Positions 1 to 7,646 of a DNA stretch of 35,090 nt are shown here, one piece after another; positions within the stretch are counted from its first letter, which is position 1; the number at the start of each line of letters is the position of its first letter. The notes beneath the pieces were generated by a model. The model searched no databases, was not told where the DNA came from, and was given only the letters and a program-made list of their open reading frames with translations. Location of the stretch: assembly GCA_002291945.1 (NCBI GenBank), contig DBAZ01000038.1:11754-46843 (forward strand), in the 5' to 3' direction. Source of the DNA: Tepidimonas sp. UBA997. GTDB lineage: Bacteria > Pseudomonadota > Gammaproteobacteria > Burkholderiales > Burkholderiaceae_C. The translations under genes were made by a program, and so were the position numbers.

Positions 1-1438
1 CGGCCACTACGAGCGCTTCATCACCACCCGCATGAAGAAGGCCAACAACTTCACCACCGGCCAGATCTACAAATCGGTGCTGGAAAAAGAGCGGCGCGGC
101 GACTACCTGGGCAAAACCGTGCAGGTCATCCCCCACGTCACCAACGAGATTCAGGCATTCGTCAAGCGCGGTGCCGGTGTCGATACCCCCGAAGCGGTCG
201 ATGTCGCCATCGTGGAGATCGGCGGCACGGTGGGCGACATCGAATCCCTGCCCTTCCTAGAAGCGGTGCGGCAACTGAGCCTGCGCCTGGGGCCGAACAA
301 CGCCGCCTTCGTACACCTCACCTACGTGCCCTGGATTGCCGCGGCCGGTGAACTCAAGACCAAGCCGACCCAGCACACGGTGCAGAAAATGCGCGAAATC
401 GGCATCCAGCCCGATGCGCTGCTGTGCCGCGCCGACCGCGTGATCCCGGACGATGAACGCGAAAAAATCAGCCTCTTCACCAACGTCGCGCTGTGGGGCG
501 TGATCTCCATGCCCGACGTGGACACCATCTACAAGGTGCCTCGGGTGCTGCACGAGCAGGGGCTGGACGGCCTGATCTGCGACAAATTGCGTTTGAACAC
601 GCCACCGGCCAACCTCAAACGCTGGGACGAACTCGTCCACGAAGTGGAGCACCCGCAGGGCACGCTCAGCATCGCCATGGTGGGCAAATACGTGGACTTG
701 TCGGACAGCTACAAGTCGCTCAACGAGGCACTACGCCACGCCGGCCTGAAGAACCACGTGAAGGCCGACATCAGCTACATCGACTCCGAAACGCTGGAGT
801 CGCAAGACGTGGCTCAAGTGCTCAAGCCCTTCGACGCCATACTGGTGCCGGGCGGGTTTGGCAAACGCGGCACCGAAGGCAAGATTGCCGCTGCCCGTTA
901 CGCCCGTGAACACAAGGTACCCTACCTGGGCATTTGCCTCGGCATGCAGGTCGCCACGATCGAGTTTGCGCGGCATGTGGCCGGTCTGGATCGCGCCAAC
1001 TCGACCGAATTCGAGCCGCAGACGCCCCATCCCGTCATCGCCCTGATCGACGAATGGCAGGACGCCGATGGCTCGATCCAGAAGCGCGACACCAGTTCCG
1101 ACCTGGGCGGCACCATGCGCCTAGGCGCACAAAGCTCGGACGTGATGCCGGGCACGCTGGCGCACCAGATTTATGGCCCCGTCGTCACCGAACGCCACCG
1201 CCACCGCTACGAAGCCAACACCCAGTACCTCGAACGTTTGCGCAGCGCCGGGCTGGTCATTTCGGCCATCACCCAGCGCGAACACCTGACCGAAATCGTC
1301 GAACTGCCGCGCCACCAGCACCCCTGGTACATGGGTGTGCAGTTCCACCCCGAGTTCAAATCCACACCCTGGGACGGCCATCCGCTGTTCAACGCCTTCA
1401 TCAAGGCCGGGCTGGAGCACCAACGGCAACACGCATGA
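1..1438 (+). CDS. pyrG: CTP synthase (5'-truncated by window edge)
   Basis: This enzyme makes CTP from UTP, ATP and glutamine in the cytoplasm. The reading frame is already open at base 2 (GHYERF, about residue 74 of the E. coli protein), so about 73 N-terminal residues lie outside the window; the ATG at 32 is internal. Visible are the synthase-domain stretch RRGDYLGKTVQVIPH and the C-terminal class I glutamine amidotransferase domain, with the nucleophile elbow GICLGMQ and the His-Glu pair in GVQFHPEF. The stop TGA overlaps the kdsA start as ATGA, which indicates translational coupling. The order pyrG-kdsA-eno-ftsB is common in Burkholderiales. Identification is certain from the motifs. Confidence 0.98.
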   Translation, partial: GHYERFITTRMKKANNFTTGQIYKSVLEKERRGDYLGKTVQVIPHVTNEIQAFVKRGAGVDTPEAVDVAIVEIGGTVGDIESLPFLEAVRQLSLRLGPNNAAFVHLTYVPWIAAAGELKTKPTQHTVQKMREIGIQPDALLCRADRVIPDDEREKISLFTNVALWGVISMPDVDTIYKVPRVLHEQGLDGLICDKLRLNTPPANLKRWDELVHEVEHPQGTLSIAMVGKYVDLSDSYKSLNEALRHAGLKNHVKADISYIDSETLESQDVAQVLKPFDAILVPGGFGKRGTEGKIAAARYAREHKVPYLGICLGMQVATIEFARHVAGLDRANSTEFEPQTPHPVIALIDEWQDADGSIQKRDTSSDLGGTMRLGAQSSDVMPGTLAHQIYGPVVTERHRHRYEANTQYLERLRSAGLVISAITQREHLTEIVELPRHQHPWYMGVQFHPEFKSTPWDGHPLFNAFIKAGLEHQRQHA

Positions 1439-2289
1439 AACTCTGCGGCTTCGAAGTCGGGCTCGATCGCCCCTTGTTCCTGATCGCGGGCACCTGTTCC
1501 ATCGAAGGGTTGGAGCTGTCGCTGGAGGTCGCAGGGCGGCTGCAAGAAATCTGCGTTGCGCTGGGCATACCCCTGATCTTCAAAGGCTCGTTCGACAAGG
1601 CCAACCGGTCGTCCGGCAGCAGCAAACGCGGAGTCGGCCTGGATGCGGGCTTGAAGATTCTGGACGAGGTCCGCAAGCAGACCGGCCTGCCCATCCTGAC
1701 CGACGTACACGACGAGTCCCAGGTGGCCGAAGTGGCCAGCGTGGTCGATGTGCTGCAGACCCCTGCCTTCCTATGCCGCCAGACCGACTTCATCCGCGCC
1801 GTGGCGCAATCGGGCAAGCCGGTGAACATCAAGAAAGGGCAGTTCCTGGCCCCTTGGGACATGACAAACGTGATCGACAAGGCCCGCGCTGCCGCTCGCG
1901 AGGCGGGCCTGTCGGATGACCGCTTTCTGGCCTGTGAACGCGGCGTCTGCTTTGGCTACAACAACCTCGTGGCCGACATGACCAGCTTGGCCGAGATGCG
2001 CCAGTCCGGCGCACCCGTGGTGTTCGACGTGACGCACTCGGTGCAAAAGCCGGGCGGCTTGGGTTCGGTCAGCGGCGGTGCGCGCCACATGGTGCCGGTG
2101 CTGGCCCGCGCTGGCGTGGCCGCTGGCGTAGCCGGGCTGTTCATGGAAACCCACCCCCGCCCGGCCGAAGCCTGGTCGGACGGCCCCAATGCGGTGCCGC
2201 TGGCGCACATGTCTGCCCTGCTGCAAACCCTGGTCGCGCTGGACCGGGTCGCCAAACAACATCCTTTTCTGGAGAACGATTTCCAATGA
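1435..2289 (+). CDS. kdsA: 3-deoxy-8-phosphooctulonate synthase (KDO-8-P synthase)
   Basis: It condenses phosphoenolpyruvate with arabinose 5-phosphate to KDO-8-P, the precursor of the inner-core sugar of lipopolysaccharide. The 284 residues equal the E. coli length. The family signature FKGSFDKANRSS is present, as is DVTHSVQKPGG. Residue 21 is Cys in AGTCSIEG, where the metal-independent E. coli enzyme has Asn; with the downstream His (DVTH), Glu (FMETHP) and Asp (WSDGPN) this matches the metal-dependent class of the family. The ATG overlaps the pyrG stop by four bases, and the stop overlaps the next gene in the same way, so the three genes are probably co-transcribed and coupled. Confidence 0.97.
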   Translation: MKLCGFEVGLDRPLFLIAGTCSIEGLELSLEVAGRLQEICVALGIPLIFKGSFDKANRSSGSSKRGVGLDAGLKILDEVRKQTGLPILTDVHDESQVAEVASVVDVLQTPAFLCRQTDFIRAVAQSGKPVNIKKGQFLAPWDMTNVIDKARAAAREAGLSDDRFLACERGVCFGYNNLVADMTSLAEMRQSGAPVVFDVTHSVQKPGGLGSVSGGARHMVPVLARAGVAAGVAGLFMETHPRPAEAWSDGPNAVPLAHMSALLQTLVALDRVAKQHPFLENDFQ

Positions 2290-2573
2290 GCGCTTACATC
2301 GTGGCCGAAGTCACCATCACCAACGAAGAGCAAATGAAGGCCTACCGCGAATGGAGCACCCGGGCCATACAGGAATTCCAGGCCGAGGTGCTGGTGCGCG
2401 GTGGCACGGTGGTGCCGCTGGAAGAAAACTGGGCCCCGCAGCGCGTGGTCATCCTGCGCTTTCCCGACCTCGCCACCGCCCAAGCCTACTACCATTCGGC
2501 AACCTACACCAAAGCCCGCCAGGTGCGTCAAGGGGCGGGTACGATCCGCATGTTTGCCGTCGAAGGCGTCTGA
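2286..2573 (+). CDS. DUF1330 family protein
   Basis: This is a 95-residue protein of the DUF1330 family, a small dimeric alpha-beta barrel fold without an agreed biochemical role. The start MSAYIVAEVTITNEE and the middle LRFPDLATAQAYYHS are typical of the family. No signal peptide or membrane segment is visible. It overlaps the kdsA stop as ATGA and precedes eno by 38 bases, so it sits inside the pyrG-kdsA-eno operon. That position is conserved in many Burkholderiales, as far as I recall, but it does not reveal a function. Family assignment is fairly safe; any metabolic role would be a guess. Confidence 0.88.
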   Translation: MSAYIVAEVTITNEEQMKAYREWSTRAIQEFQAEVLVRGGTVVPLEENWAPQRVVILRFPDLATAQAYYHSATYTKARQVRQGAGTIRMFAVEGV

Positions 2574-2611
2574 TTTCATCCCTCATTTGTTGATTCGAGA
2601 AAGTACACACC

Positions 2612-3895
2612 ATGAGCGCAATCGTAGATATCGTTGGCCGCGAAGTGCTGGACAGCCGTGGCAACCCCACGGTGGAATGTGACGTGCTGCTGGAAAGCGG
2701 CGTCATGGGCCGTGCTGCCGTGCCTTCGGGGGCCTCCACCGGCAGTCGCGAAGCGGTCGAACTGCGCGACGGCGACAAGTCCCGCTACTTGGGCAAAGGC
2801 GTGCTCAAAGCCGTCGGGCACATCAACACCGAAATCAGTGAAGCGGTGCTGGGCCTGGATGCCTCCGAGCAGGCCTTCCTCGACAAGACGCTGATCGACC
2901 TCGACGGCACGGCCAACAAGTCCCGGCTCGGGGCCAACGCCATCTTGGCCGTCTCCATGGCCGTGGCGCGCGCCGCTGCCGAAGAGGCGGGCCTGCCCCT
3001 GTACCGCTATTTCGGCGGCAGCACCCGGATGCAATTGCCGGTGCCGATGATGAACGTGATCAACGGCGGCGCACACGCCAACAACAACCTCGACATCCAG
3101 GAATTCATGATCCTGCCGGTGGGCGCACCCTCGTTGCGCGAAGCCATCCGCTGGGGCGCCGAGGTGTTTCACGCCCTCAAGAAGATCCTGCACGACAAGG
3201 GCATGAGCACCGCCGTCGGTGACGAGGGCGGCTTTGCGCCCTCCGTGGCCAACCACGAAGCGGCCATCCAGCTCATACTGGAAGCCATCGACAAAGCCGG
3301 TTACACCGCCGGCGAGCAAATTGCCCTGGGCTTGGACTGCGCCGCCAGCGAGTTCTTCAAAGGCGGCAAGTACCACCTGGAGGGCGAAGGCCTGGTGCTG
3401 AGCGCCGAAGAATGGACCAACATCCTCGCCACCTGGTGCGACAAATACCCCATCATCAGCATCGAAGACGGCATGCACGAGGGCGACTGGGCGGGCTGGG
3501 CACACCTGACCGAGCGCCTGGGCAAAAAAGTGCAACTGGTGGGCGACGACCTGTTCGTCACCAACACCCACATCTTGAAGGAAGGCATCCAAAAGGGCAT
3601 CGCCAATTCCATCCTGATCAAGATCAACCAGATCGGCACCCTGACCGAGACCTTCGCCGCCATCGAGATGGCCAAGCGGGCCGGCTACACCGCCGTCATC
3701 AGCCACCGCTCCGGCGAAACCGAAGACTCGACGATTGCCGACATCGCCGTCGGCCTGAACGCGGGTCAGATCAAGACCGGCTCCATGAGCCGCTCCGACC
3801 GCATGGCCAAGTACAACCAACTGCTGCGCATCGAGGAAGACCTGGGCGACGTGGCCAGCTACCCGGGCCGCGACGCGTTCTACAACCTGCGCTGA
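2612..3895 (+). CDS. eno: Enolase (phosphopyruvate hydratase)
   Basis: It interconverts 2-phosphoglycerate and phosphoenolpyruvate in glycolysis and is often a degradosome partner in proteobacteria. The 427 residues fit the family. Motifs in order are the N-terminal DSRGNPTVE, MNVINGGAHANN, the catalytic loop GDEGGFAP, the magnesium-binding SIEDG and GDDLFVTN, and the C-terminal signature SHRSGETEDSTIAD. The ATG follows a purine-rich GAGAAAG. A long open frame on the opposite strand (2576-4132) is a codon-bias shadow of this gene. Its product supplies the phosphoenolpyruvate that KdsA uses, which makes the shared operon sensible. Confidence 0.98.
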   Translation: MSAIVDIVGREVLDSRGNPTVECDVLLESGVMGRAAVPSGASTGSREAVELRDGDKSRYLGKGVLKAVGHINTEISEAVLGLDASEQAFLDKTLIDLDGTANKSRLGANAILAVSMAVARAAAEEAGLPLYRYFGGSTRMQLPVPMMNVINGGAHANNNLDIQEFMILPVGAPSLREAIRWGAEVFHALKKILHDKGMSTAVGDEGGFAPSVANHEAAIQLILEAIDKAGYTAGEQIALGLDCAASEFFKGGKYHLEGEGLVLSAEEWTNILATWCDKYPIISIEDGMHEGDWAGWAHLTERLGKKVQLVGDDLFVTNTHILKEGIQKGIANSILIKINQIGTLTETFAAIEMAKRAGYTAVISHRSGETEDSTIADIAVGLNAGQIKTGSMSRSDRMAKYNQLLRIEEDLGDVASYPGRDAFYNLR

Positions 3896-3929
3896 GTGCC
3901 GAGCCGCCCACGCGGATCGCGCCCCAACC

Positions 3930-4214
3930 ATGAAAGCCACCTGGGTTGCTGCCATACTGGTCGGCCTGCTGGCCGTGCTGCACAGCCAGATGTGGTGGGG
4001 GCGCGGCAGCGTGATGCAGGTGCGCGAATGGCGGGCCGAACTGCAGTCGCTGCAAGACGCGAACAAGCAATCGCGCTTGCGCAACGAGCAACTCGCCAAC
4101 GAAGTGCGCGACCTGCTCGATGGCCTAGACATGGTGGAGGAACTGGCTCGTTACGACCTCGGCATGGTCAAGCCGAATGAGATTTTCGTCCAGATCCACC
4201 GCACCGAGCCATGA
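3930..4214 (+). CDS. ftsB: Cell division protein FtsB
   Basis: This is a small bitopic divisome protein that links FtsQ, FtsL and the septal peptidoglycan synthase. The 94 residues start with a short cytoplasmic tail, then one membrane helix at about 5-21 (WVAAILVGLLAVLHSQM), a coiled coil at about 30-65 (REWRAELQSLQDANKQ) and the conserved C-terminal segment EELARYDLGMVKPNEIF. It lies 34 bases after eno, the usual neighbour in proteobacteria. The stop is followed by a patch of apparently non-coding and relic DNA, so it is probably the last gene of the operon; no clear terminator is visible. Confidence 0.95.
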   Translation: MKATWVAAILVGLLAVLHSQMWWGRGSVMQVREWRAELQSLQDANKQSRLRNEQLANEVRDLLDGLDMVEELARYDLGMVKPNEIFVQIHRTEP

Positions 4215-4328
4215 CAGCCACGGCCTGCTGGCCGCTCGGGGCTGATGCCGCAGCCATCCACGCCATTCGCCCTGCTGGTCTTCCCTGGCTGTTGATTTCA
4301 ATCGATATTGCTCCGGCCCCCTGAAGTC

Positions 4329-4541
4329 TCAACCGGCGGCATACTTGACCCTGGGGTCCTGGAAGTAGCTCATCACCCGCTCGGGTGATTGCTCCAGCAG
4401 GGTCGTGTGCTCGTTGGCTGCTTCGCGCAGCTTGGCCTTGGTCTTGACCGGCACCCGCTTGCCCATGGCCTGCTTGAGGTCGGGGTTCAGCCTCTCCTCG
4501 GGGTTGAGTTCCGGGCTGTAGTGAAGGGATTTGAGCTCTTC
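4329..4541 (-). pseudogene. IS630-family transposase, C-terminal relic
   Basis: Read on the minus strand this gives about 70 residues ending in a stop at 4329. It includes SLHYSPELNPEERLNPDLKQ and then RVMSYFQDPRVKYAAG. The SPELNPEE block with the catalytic Glu and the ending FQDPRVKYAA are characteristic of the DDE domain end of IS630-type transposases. No start codon or N-terminal two thirds are present; the similarity stops near 4541, next to a hairpin. It is therefore a dead remnant of an old insertion between ftsB and hslO. The family call rests on recognition of the motif. Confidence 0.8.
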
Positions 4542-4548
4542 AAACAGT

Positions 4549-4595
4549 AAACGGCGCGATATTTCCGATCCTCGATGGGATATTTTGCGCCGTTT
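4549..4595. repeat. Large imperfect inverted repeat (hairpin)
   Basis: Left arm 4549-4566 starts AAACGGCGCGATATTTCC and right arm 4577-4595 ends TTTTGCGCCGTTT. The outer nine bases pair perfectly, and the inner parts are related AT-rich sequences. It abuts the broken end of the IS630 relic. It could be a terminal inverted repeat of a lost element, a recombination site or an mRNA hairpin. There is no T tract suited to a terminator. Its function is unknown. Confidence 0.6.
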
Positions 4596-4625
4596 TGCGA
4601 TGCGCCCTGCTTTGCGATGCGCCCT
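4594..4625. repeat. 15-bp direct repeat, two copies
   Basis: The unit TTTGCGATGCGCCCT occurs at 4594-4608 and again at 4611-4625, a period of 17 bases. It starts at the foot of the hairpin just upstream. The rest of the gene-free stretch up to 4747 holds only a tRNA-like 3' arm near 4705-4745; I see no gene in it. Such tandem repeats often mark an insertion or excision scar, but that is inference. Confidence 0.6.
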
Positions 4626-4747
4626 TGGCGGTTTGTGGATGGTGGCCTAAAATTCAGATTGAGGCGGTTGTTTCCAATGGGAATGGTTAGTGGTCGGGGC
4701 AGCCCGGTCCTATGATCCGGTTCGAATCCGGCACCGTCTCGCTCCTT

Positions 4748-5191
4748 CTAGTCTTTCAGTTTGAGGAACTGACGCCCTGTCGTCAGATTGATGGCCTCGA
4801 CCAATCCCCCGGTTTGTATGAAGTTGGCGGTGACGCGTTGGCGTTCGCGTCCCAGCCGCGCTTTGTCGGCGTAGCTCAGGCGCACCACGATTTTGGCGAG
4901 GCGTCCGTCGGGCATGGGGAGGGCGTAGATGAGGGCATGGATTTCGCCGAGTCCATAGTGTCGTGACAAAGATTGGCTCGTGATTCGTGGCGCAATGAGC
5001 GAAAACAGGTGCTGGGGTGACGATGTGGTTTCCACATGGGCAATAATTGCGACAAATGGCCCAGTTTGCGCGACAACGCCGCCGTCAACCCGGCAAAGGG
5101 CCGTCTGGGGCAGCACCGATCGACGCCATTTTTGATGGTTTCGGCTCGGCAGCCACTTACGACAACCCCCTTTGATTCTCATATTTGCCAT
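4748..5191 (-). CDS. Hypothetical protein, unrecognised, 147 residues
   Basis: I do not recognise this protein. A longer open frame runs on to 5578, but the part beyond 5191 only overlaps hslO in another frame, so the ATG at 5191 (MANMRIKGG) is the likely start, or the ATG at 5182. The N-terminus is basic (KWLPSRNHQKWRR). A hydrophobic patch, GPFVAIIAHVE, follows at about residues 44-54, and the C-terminal half (HALIYALPMPDGRLAKIVVRLSYADK) looks like a folded alpha-beta segment ending FLKLKD. There is no signal peptide. Just upstream is a perfect inverted repeat TTTGTCG-N7-CGACAAA, and CGACAA recurs inside the gene. The setting, beside an IS relic and a tRNA-like arm, suggests acquired DNA. 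It may also be a decayed gene. Confidence 0.45.
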   Translation of the reverse strand: MANMRIKGGCRKWLPSRNHQKWRRSVLPQTALCRVDGGVVAQTGPFVAIIAHVETTSSPQHLFSLIAPRITSQSLSRHYGLGEIHALIYALPMPDGRLAKIVVRLSYADKARLGRERQRVTANFIQTGGLVEAINLTTGRQFLKLKD

Positions 5192-5211
5192 TTGTCGAAA
5201 AAAACGACAAA
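5191..5211. promoter_or_regulatory. Inverted repeat, possible operator at the start of the unknown ORF
   Basis: The perfect seven-base arms TTTGTCG (5191-5197) and CGACAAA (5205-5211) flank seven A residues. The site touches the start codon of the unknown ORF on the minus strand. The same CGACAA core appears at 5050, 5071 and 5160. This looks more like a protein-binding site than a terminator, because no T run follows the stem on either strand. Operator function is inferred. Confidence 0.4.
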
Positions 5212-5288
5212 GACAACGAGTAAAGCCCAGGCAGGGCCAAGACTCTGGGAAAACCGGGCCGGTAGTTGAAACTTGCAAAAGTTCAGGC

Positions 5289-6272
5289 TCACTGCACCTG
5301 CGCCGACGACGGCGGTTGCTGCCCGCGCCGTAAAAACAACTGGGCCGCATCGACCGCATCGAACACATACTGGGTGCCGCAGAAATCACAGCCGATCTGC
5401 ACCTGCCCCTGCTCGGCCAGAATGGCGTCGATTTCCTCCTCGCCCAGGTTTTGCAGCATCTGGGCAACCCGGACGCGGGAACAGGTGCAGGCAAAGCGTG
5501 GCCGCAACACCCCATCGGCAGGCAGGAAGCGCTGCAGCGGCTCCTGCCAGAACAGCCGGTGCAGCAGGGTGTCCGCATCCAGCGTGAGCAACTCCTCGCG
5601 CTGCAGGCTGGCGGCCAGCAGCGCGATGCGGTTGAAGTCCTCGCTGCGCCCGATGGCGTCCTCGCGGGCCTGCGCGGCTGCGGTGCCAGACAAGTTGGCC
5701 TCGCCGGTGCTGGGTATGCGCTGGATCAGCAGCCCGGCCGCCATCTGCTCATTGGCGGCCAGCACCAGCCGGGTGTCGAGCTGCTCGCTTTGCAGCATGT
5801 AATGCTCCAGCACCTCGCTGATGCGCTCCAGCTTTTGCCCCCGCTCGTCCACCAGCGAGACCACGCCCTGGTAAGGCTGCTGGCCGGGCAGGCGCTCCAG
5901 CGGGTCGAGCGTGATGGCGCAACGCCCGTTGTGGCCGACGTTGATCAGGTGGCTCAGCGGCACGCCGTCGGCCACCTCACCGAGCACCTTGGCCGTGCTG
6001 CGAAAGGTGAAATCGGGCTGCACCTCGGTCACGGCCAGTTTCACCGGCCCGTCACCAAAAATCTGCAGCACCAGCGCACCGTTGAACTTGATATTGCCCT
6101 GCATCAGCACCGCCGCCGCCGACATTTCGCCCAGCAGTCGAGTGACTGGCGGCGGGTAGCCCCCAGACTGGGCATGGCGCTTGCGCACCTCCTGCCAACT
6201 GTCGGTCAGGCGCACCAGCATGCCGCGCACTGGCAGGCCCTCGAAAATGAATCGATGCAGTTCCGACACCAT
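5289..6272 (-). CDS. hslO: Redox-regulated chaperone Hsp33
   Basis: Hsp33 is a cytoplasmic holdase that is switched on by oxidation and unfolding of its C-terminal zinc centre. The 327-residue protein has the N-terminal domain typical of the family (LHRFIFEGLPVRGMLVRL, then LLGEMSAAAVLMQG). The four zinc-binding cysteines are at about 262 and 264 (CTC) and 295 and 298 (CDFC), so the redox switch is intact. I chose the ATG at 6272, which shares its A with the TGA stop of the upstream gene (TGATG); a TTG one codon earlier is less likely. The two genes are thus coupled on the minus strand. Confidence 0.96.
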   Translation of the reverse strand: MVSELHRFIFEGLPVRGMLVRLTDSWQEVRKRHAQSGGYPPPVTRLLGEMSAAAVLMQGNIKFNGALVLQIFGDGPVKLAVTEVQPDFTFRSTAKVLGEVADGVPLSHLINVGHNGRCAITLDPLERLPGQQPYQGVVSLVDERGQKLERISEVLEHYMLQSEQLDTRLVLAANEQMAAGLLIQRIPSTGEANLSGTAAAQAREDAIGRSEDFNRIALLAASLQREELLTLDADTLLHRLFWQEPLQRFLPADGVLRPRFACTCSRVRVAQMLQNLGEEEIDAILAEQGQVQIGCDFCGTQYVFDAVDAAQLFLRRGQQPPSSAQVQ

Positions 6273-6796
6273 CAATCCAGCTTCTTGAACCCGGCCCGGT
6301 AGCGCCTGGCGTTGTCCATATAGTGTCGTGCGCTGCGGCGCAGCCCCTCGATCTGCTCCGGCGTCAGGGTGCGCACCACTTGGGCCGGGCTGCCCAGTAT
6401 CATGGAACCATCGGGGAATTCTTTGCCTTCGGTCACCAGCGCACGGGCACCGACTAGGCAGTGCCTGCCGATCTTGGCCCCGTTCAGAATCACGGCACCG
6501 ATGCCGATCAGGGACTCGTCACCGATGGTGCAGCCGTGCAGCACGACCTGATGGCCGACCGTCACCCGCTCGCCGATGACCAAGGGACAACCCACATCGG
6601 CATGCAGGACGCTGGCATCCTGAATGTTGCTGCCGCGCCCGACGGTGATGGTTTCGGTGTCGCCCCGGATCACCGTGCCGAACCAGACACTGCTGTCTTC
6701 GGCCAAGGTGACGCGACCCATGACCTGGGCACTGTCGGCCACAAAGGCGCTCGGGTGTAGTTGTGGCGTGTCGTCGTCTAGTTGGTAAGTGCTCAT
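6272..6796 (-). CDS. Gamma-carbonic-anhydrase-like hexapeptide protein
   Basis: This 174-residue protein belongs to the YrdA/PaaY/CaiE group of left-handed beta-helix proteins. Hexapeptide repeats fill residues about 25-145 (for example VIGERVTVG and LIGIGAVILNG). The three histidines that bind metal in gamma-class carbonic anhydrases are present, one in SVLHADVG and two in VGHQVVLHGC. Whether it hydrates CO2 is unknown; many members have no proven activity. The ATG at 6796 (MSTYQLDDD) is preferred over an upstream in-frame start at 6823 because it matches family N-termini. It is coupled to hslO and divergent from the DUF455 gene, with only 15 bases between the start codons. Confidence 0.9.
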   Translation of the reverse strand: MSTYQLDDDTPQLHPSAFVADSAQVMGRVTLAEDSSVWFGTVIRGDTETITVGRGSNIQDASVLHADVGCPLVIGERVTVGHQVVLHGCTIGDESLIGIGAVILNGAKIGRHCLVGARALVTEGKEFPDGSMILGSPAQVVRTLTPEQIEGLRRSARHYMDNARRYRAGFKKLD

Positions 6797-6811
6797 GCGT
6801 AGAATTGTAGG

Positions 6812-7642
6812 ATGCAAGCCCACACATTGCGCGACGCCGCACTGGCCGCCCTCTGCTGCGCCGACATCGAGGCCAAATGCCAGCAGGCCCGCGAGCTTGA
6901 TGCGCAGGCCAACACCTGGCCGCTGGATACCTCCGCTCGCCTGGCAGCCCCAACCAAGCTACCCGGTCGCCCGGCACGGCCCCGCCTGATTCACCCGGGC
7001 GAGGTGCCGCCACGCTCCCCCTACACCCCCGACGGGCATGCAGCGCTGATCCACGCCATCTGCCACATCGAGTTCAACGCCATCAATCTGGCGCTGGACG
7101 CGGTTTGGCGCTTTCCCGGCCTGCCCGAGAGCTTTTACCTCGACTGGCTGCGCGTGGCCGCCGAAGAGGCCCACCACTTCACCCTGCTGCGGACGCATTT
7201 GCGTGCCTTGCCACGCGCCGGGCAAGGCGCAGGCTGGGATTACGGCGACTTTGAAGCCCACGACGGCCTGTGGCTGATGTGCGAAAAAACCGCCCACGAC
7301 ATCGTCGCCCGCATGGCGCTGGTGCCCCGCACCCTGGAAGCGCGCGGCCTGGACGCCACACCCCTCATCCAGGCCAAACTTCGCAAAGTCGGCACGCCCG
7401 CTGCCCAAGCAGCGATCGCGCTGCTCGACATCATTCTGCGCGACGAAGTCGGCCACGTCGCCATCGGCAACCACTGGTACCGCTGGCTGTGCGAGCAGCA
7501 GGGGCTGGACCCGGTGGCCCACTACCGCCAACTGGCCCGCCAGTACGGCGCACCCCGGCTCAAACCCCCGTTCAATCACGAAGCCCGGCAACGGGCAGGC
7601 TTTACCGCCACCGAGCTCGAAGACCTCCAGCAAATCGTCTGA
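6812..7642 (+). CDS. DUF455 family ferritin-like protein
   Basis: This is a 276-residue member of DUF455 (COG2833), a ferritin-like four-helix family with an expected di-iron site and no settled reaction. Candidate metal ligands are in AICHIEFNAINLALDA, EEAHHFTLLRTHL and DEVGHVAIGNHW, which gives two ExxH-like pairs at about residues 88, 117-121 and 213-217. No signal peptide is seen, so it is cytoplasmic. It is divergent from the carbonic-anhydrase-like gene and ends four bases from the stop of xerD, which is convergent. Family identity is good; function is unknown. Confidence 0.88.
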   Translation: MQAHTLRDAALAALCCADIEAKCQQARELDAQANTWPLDTSARLAAPTKLPGRPARPRLIHPGEVPPRSPYTPDGHAALIHAICHIEFNAINLALDAVWRFPGLPESFYLDWLRVAAEEAHHFTLLRTHLRALPRAGQGAGWDYGDFEAHDGLWLMCEKTAHDIVARMALVPRTLEARGLDATPLIQAKLRKVGTPAAQAAIALLDIILRDEVGHVAIGNHWYRWLCEQQGLDPVAHYRQLARQYGAPRLKPPFNHEARQRAGFTATELEDLQQIV

Positions 7643-7646
7643 ACAC

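Noticed and set aside
2576..4132. 518-codon open frame on the minus strand
   Set aside because: It lies opposite eno and ftsB, has a composition rich in His, Gln and Val as expected of antisense GC-rich frames, and no domain is recognisable.
4690..4745. Possible tRNA gene ending GGTTCGAATCC
   Set aside because: Only a T-loop with a four-base stem is visible. There is no D arm, no anticodon arm, no matching acceptor 5' half and no CCA, so it is at most a 3' fragment.
5192..5578. N-terminal extension of the unknown ORF
   Set aside because: It overlaps hslO in another frame and its sequence is Cys/Arg/Ser-rich, as in a shadow frame; the real part starts at 5191 or later.
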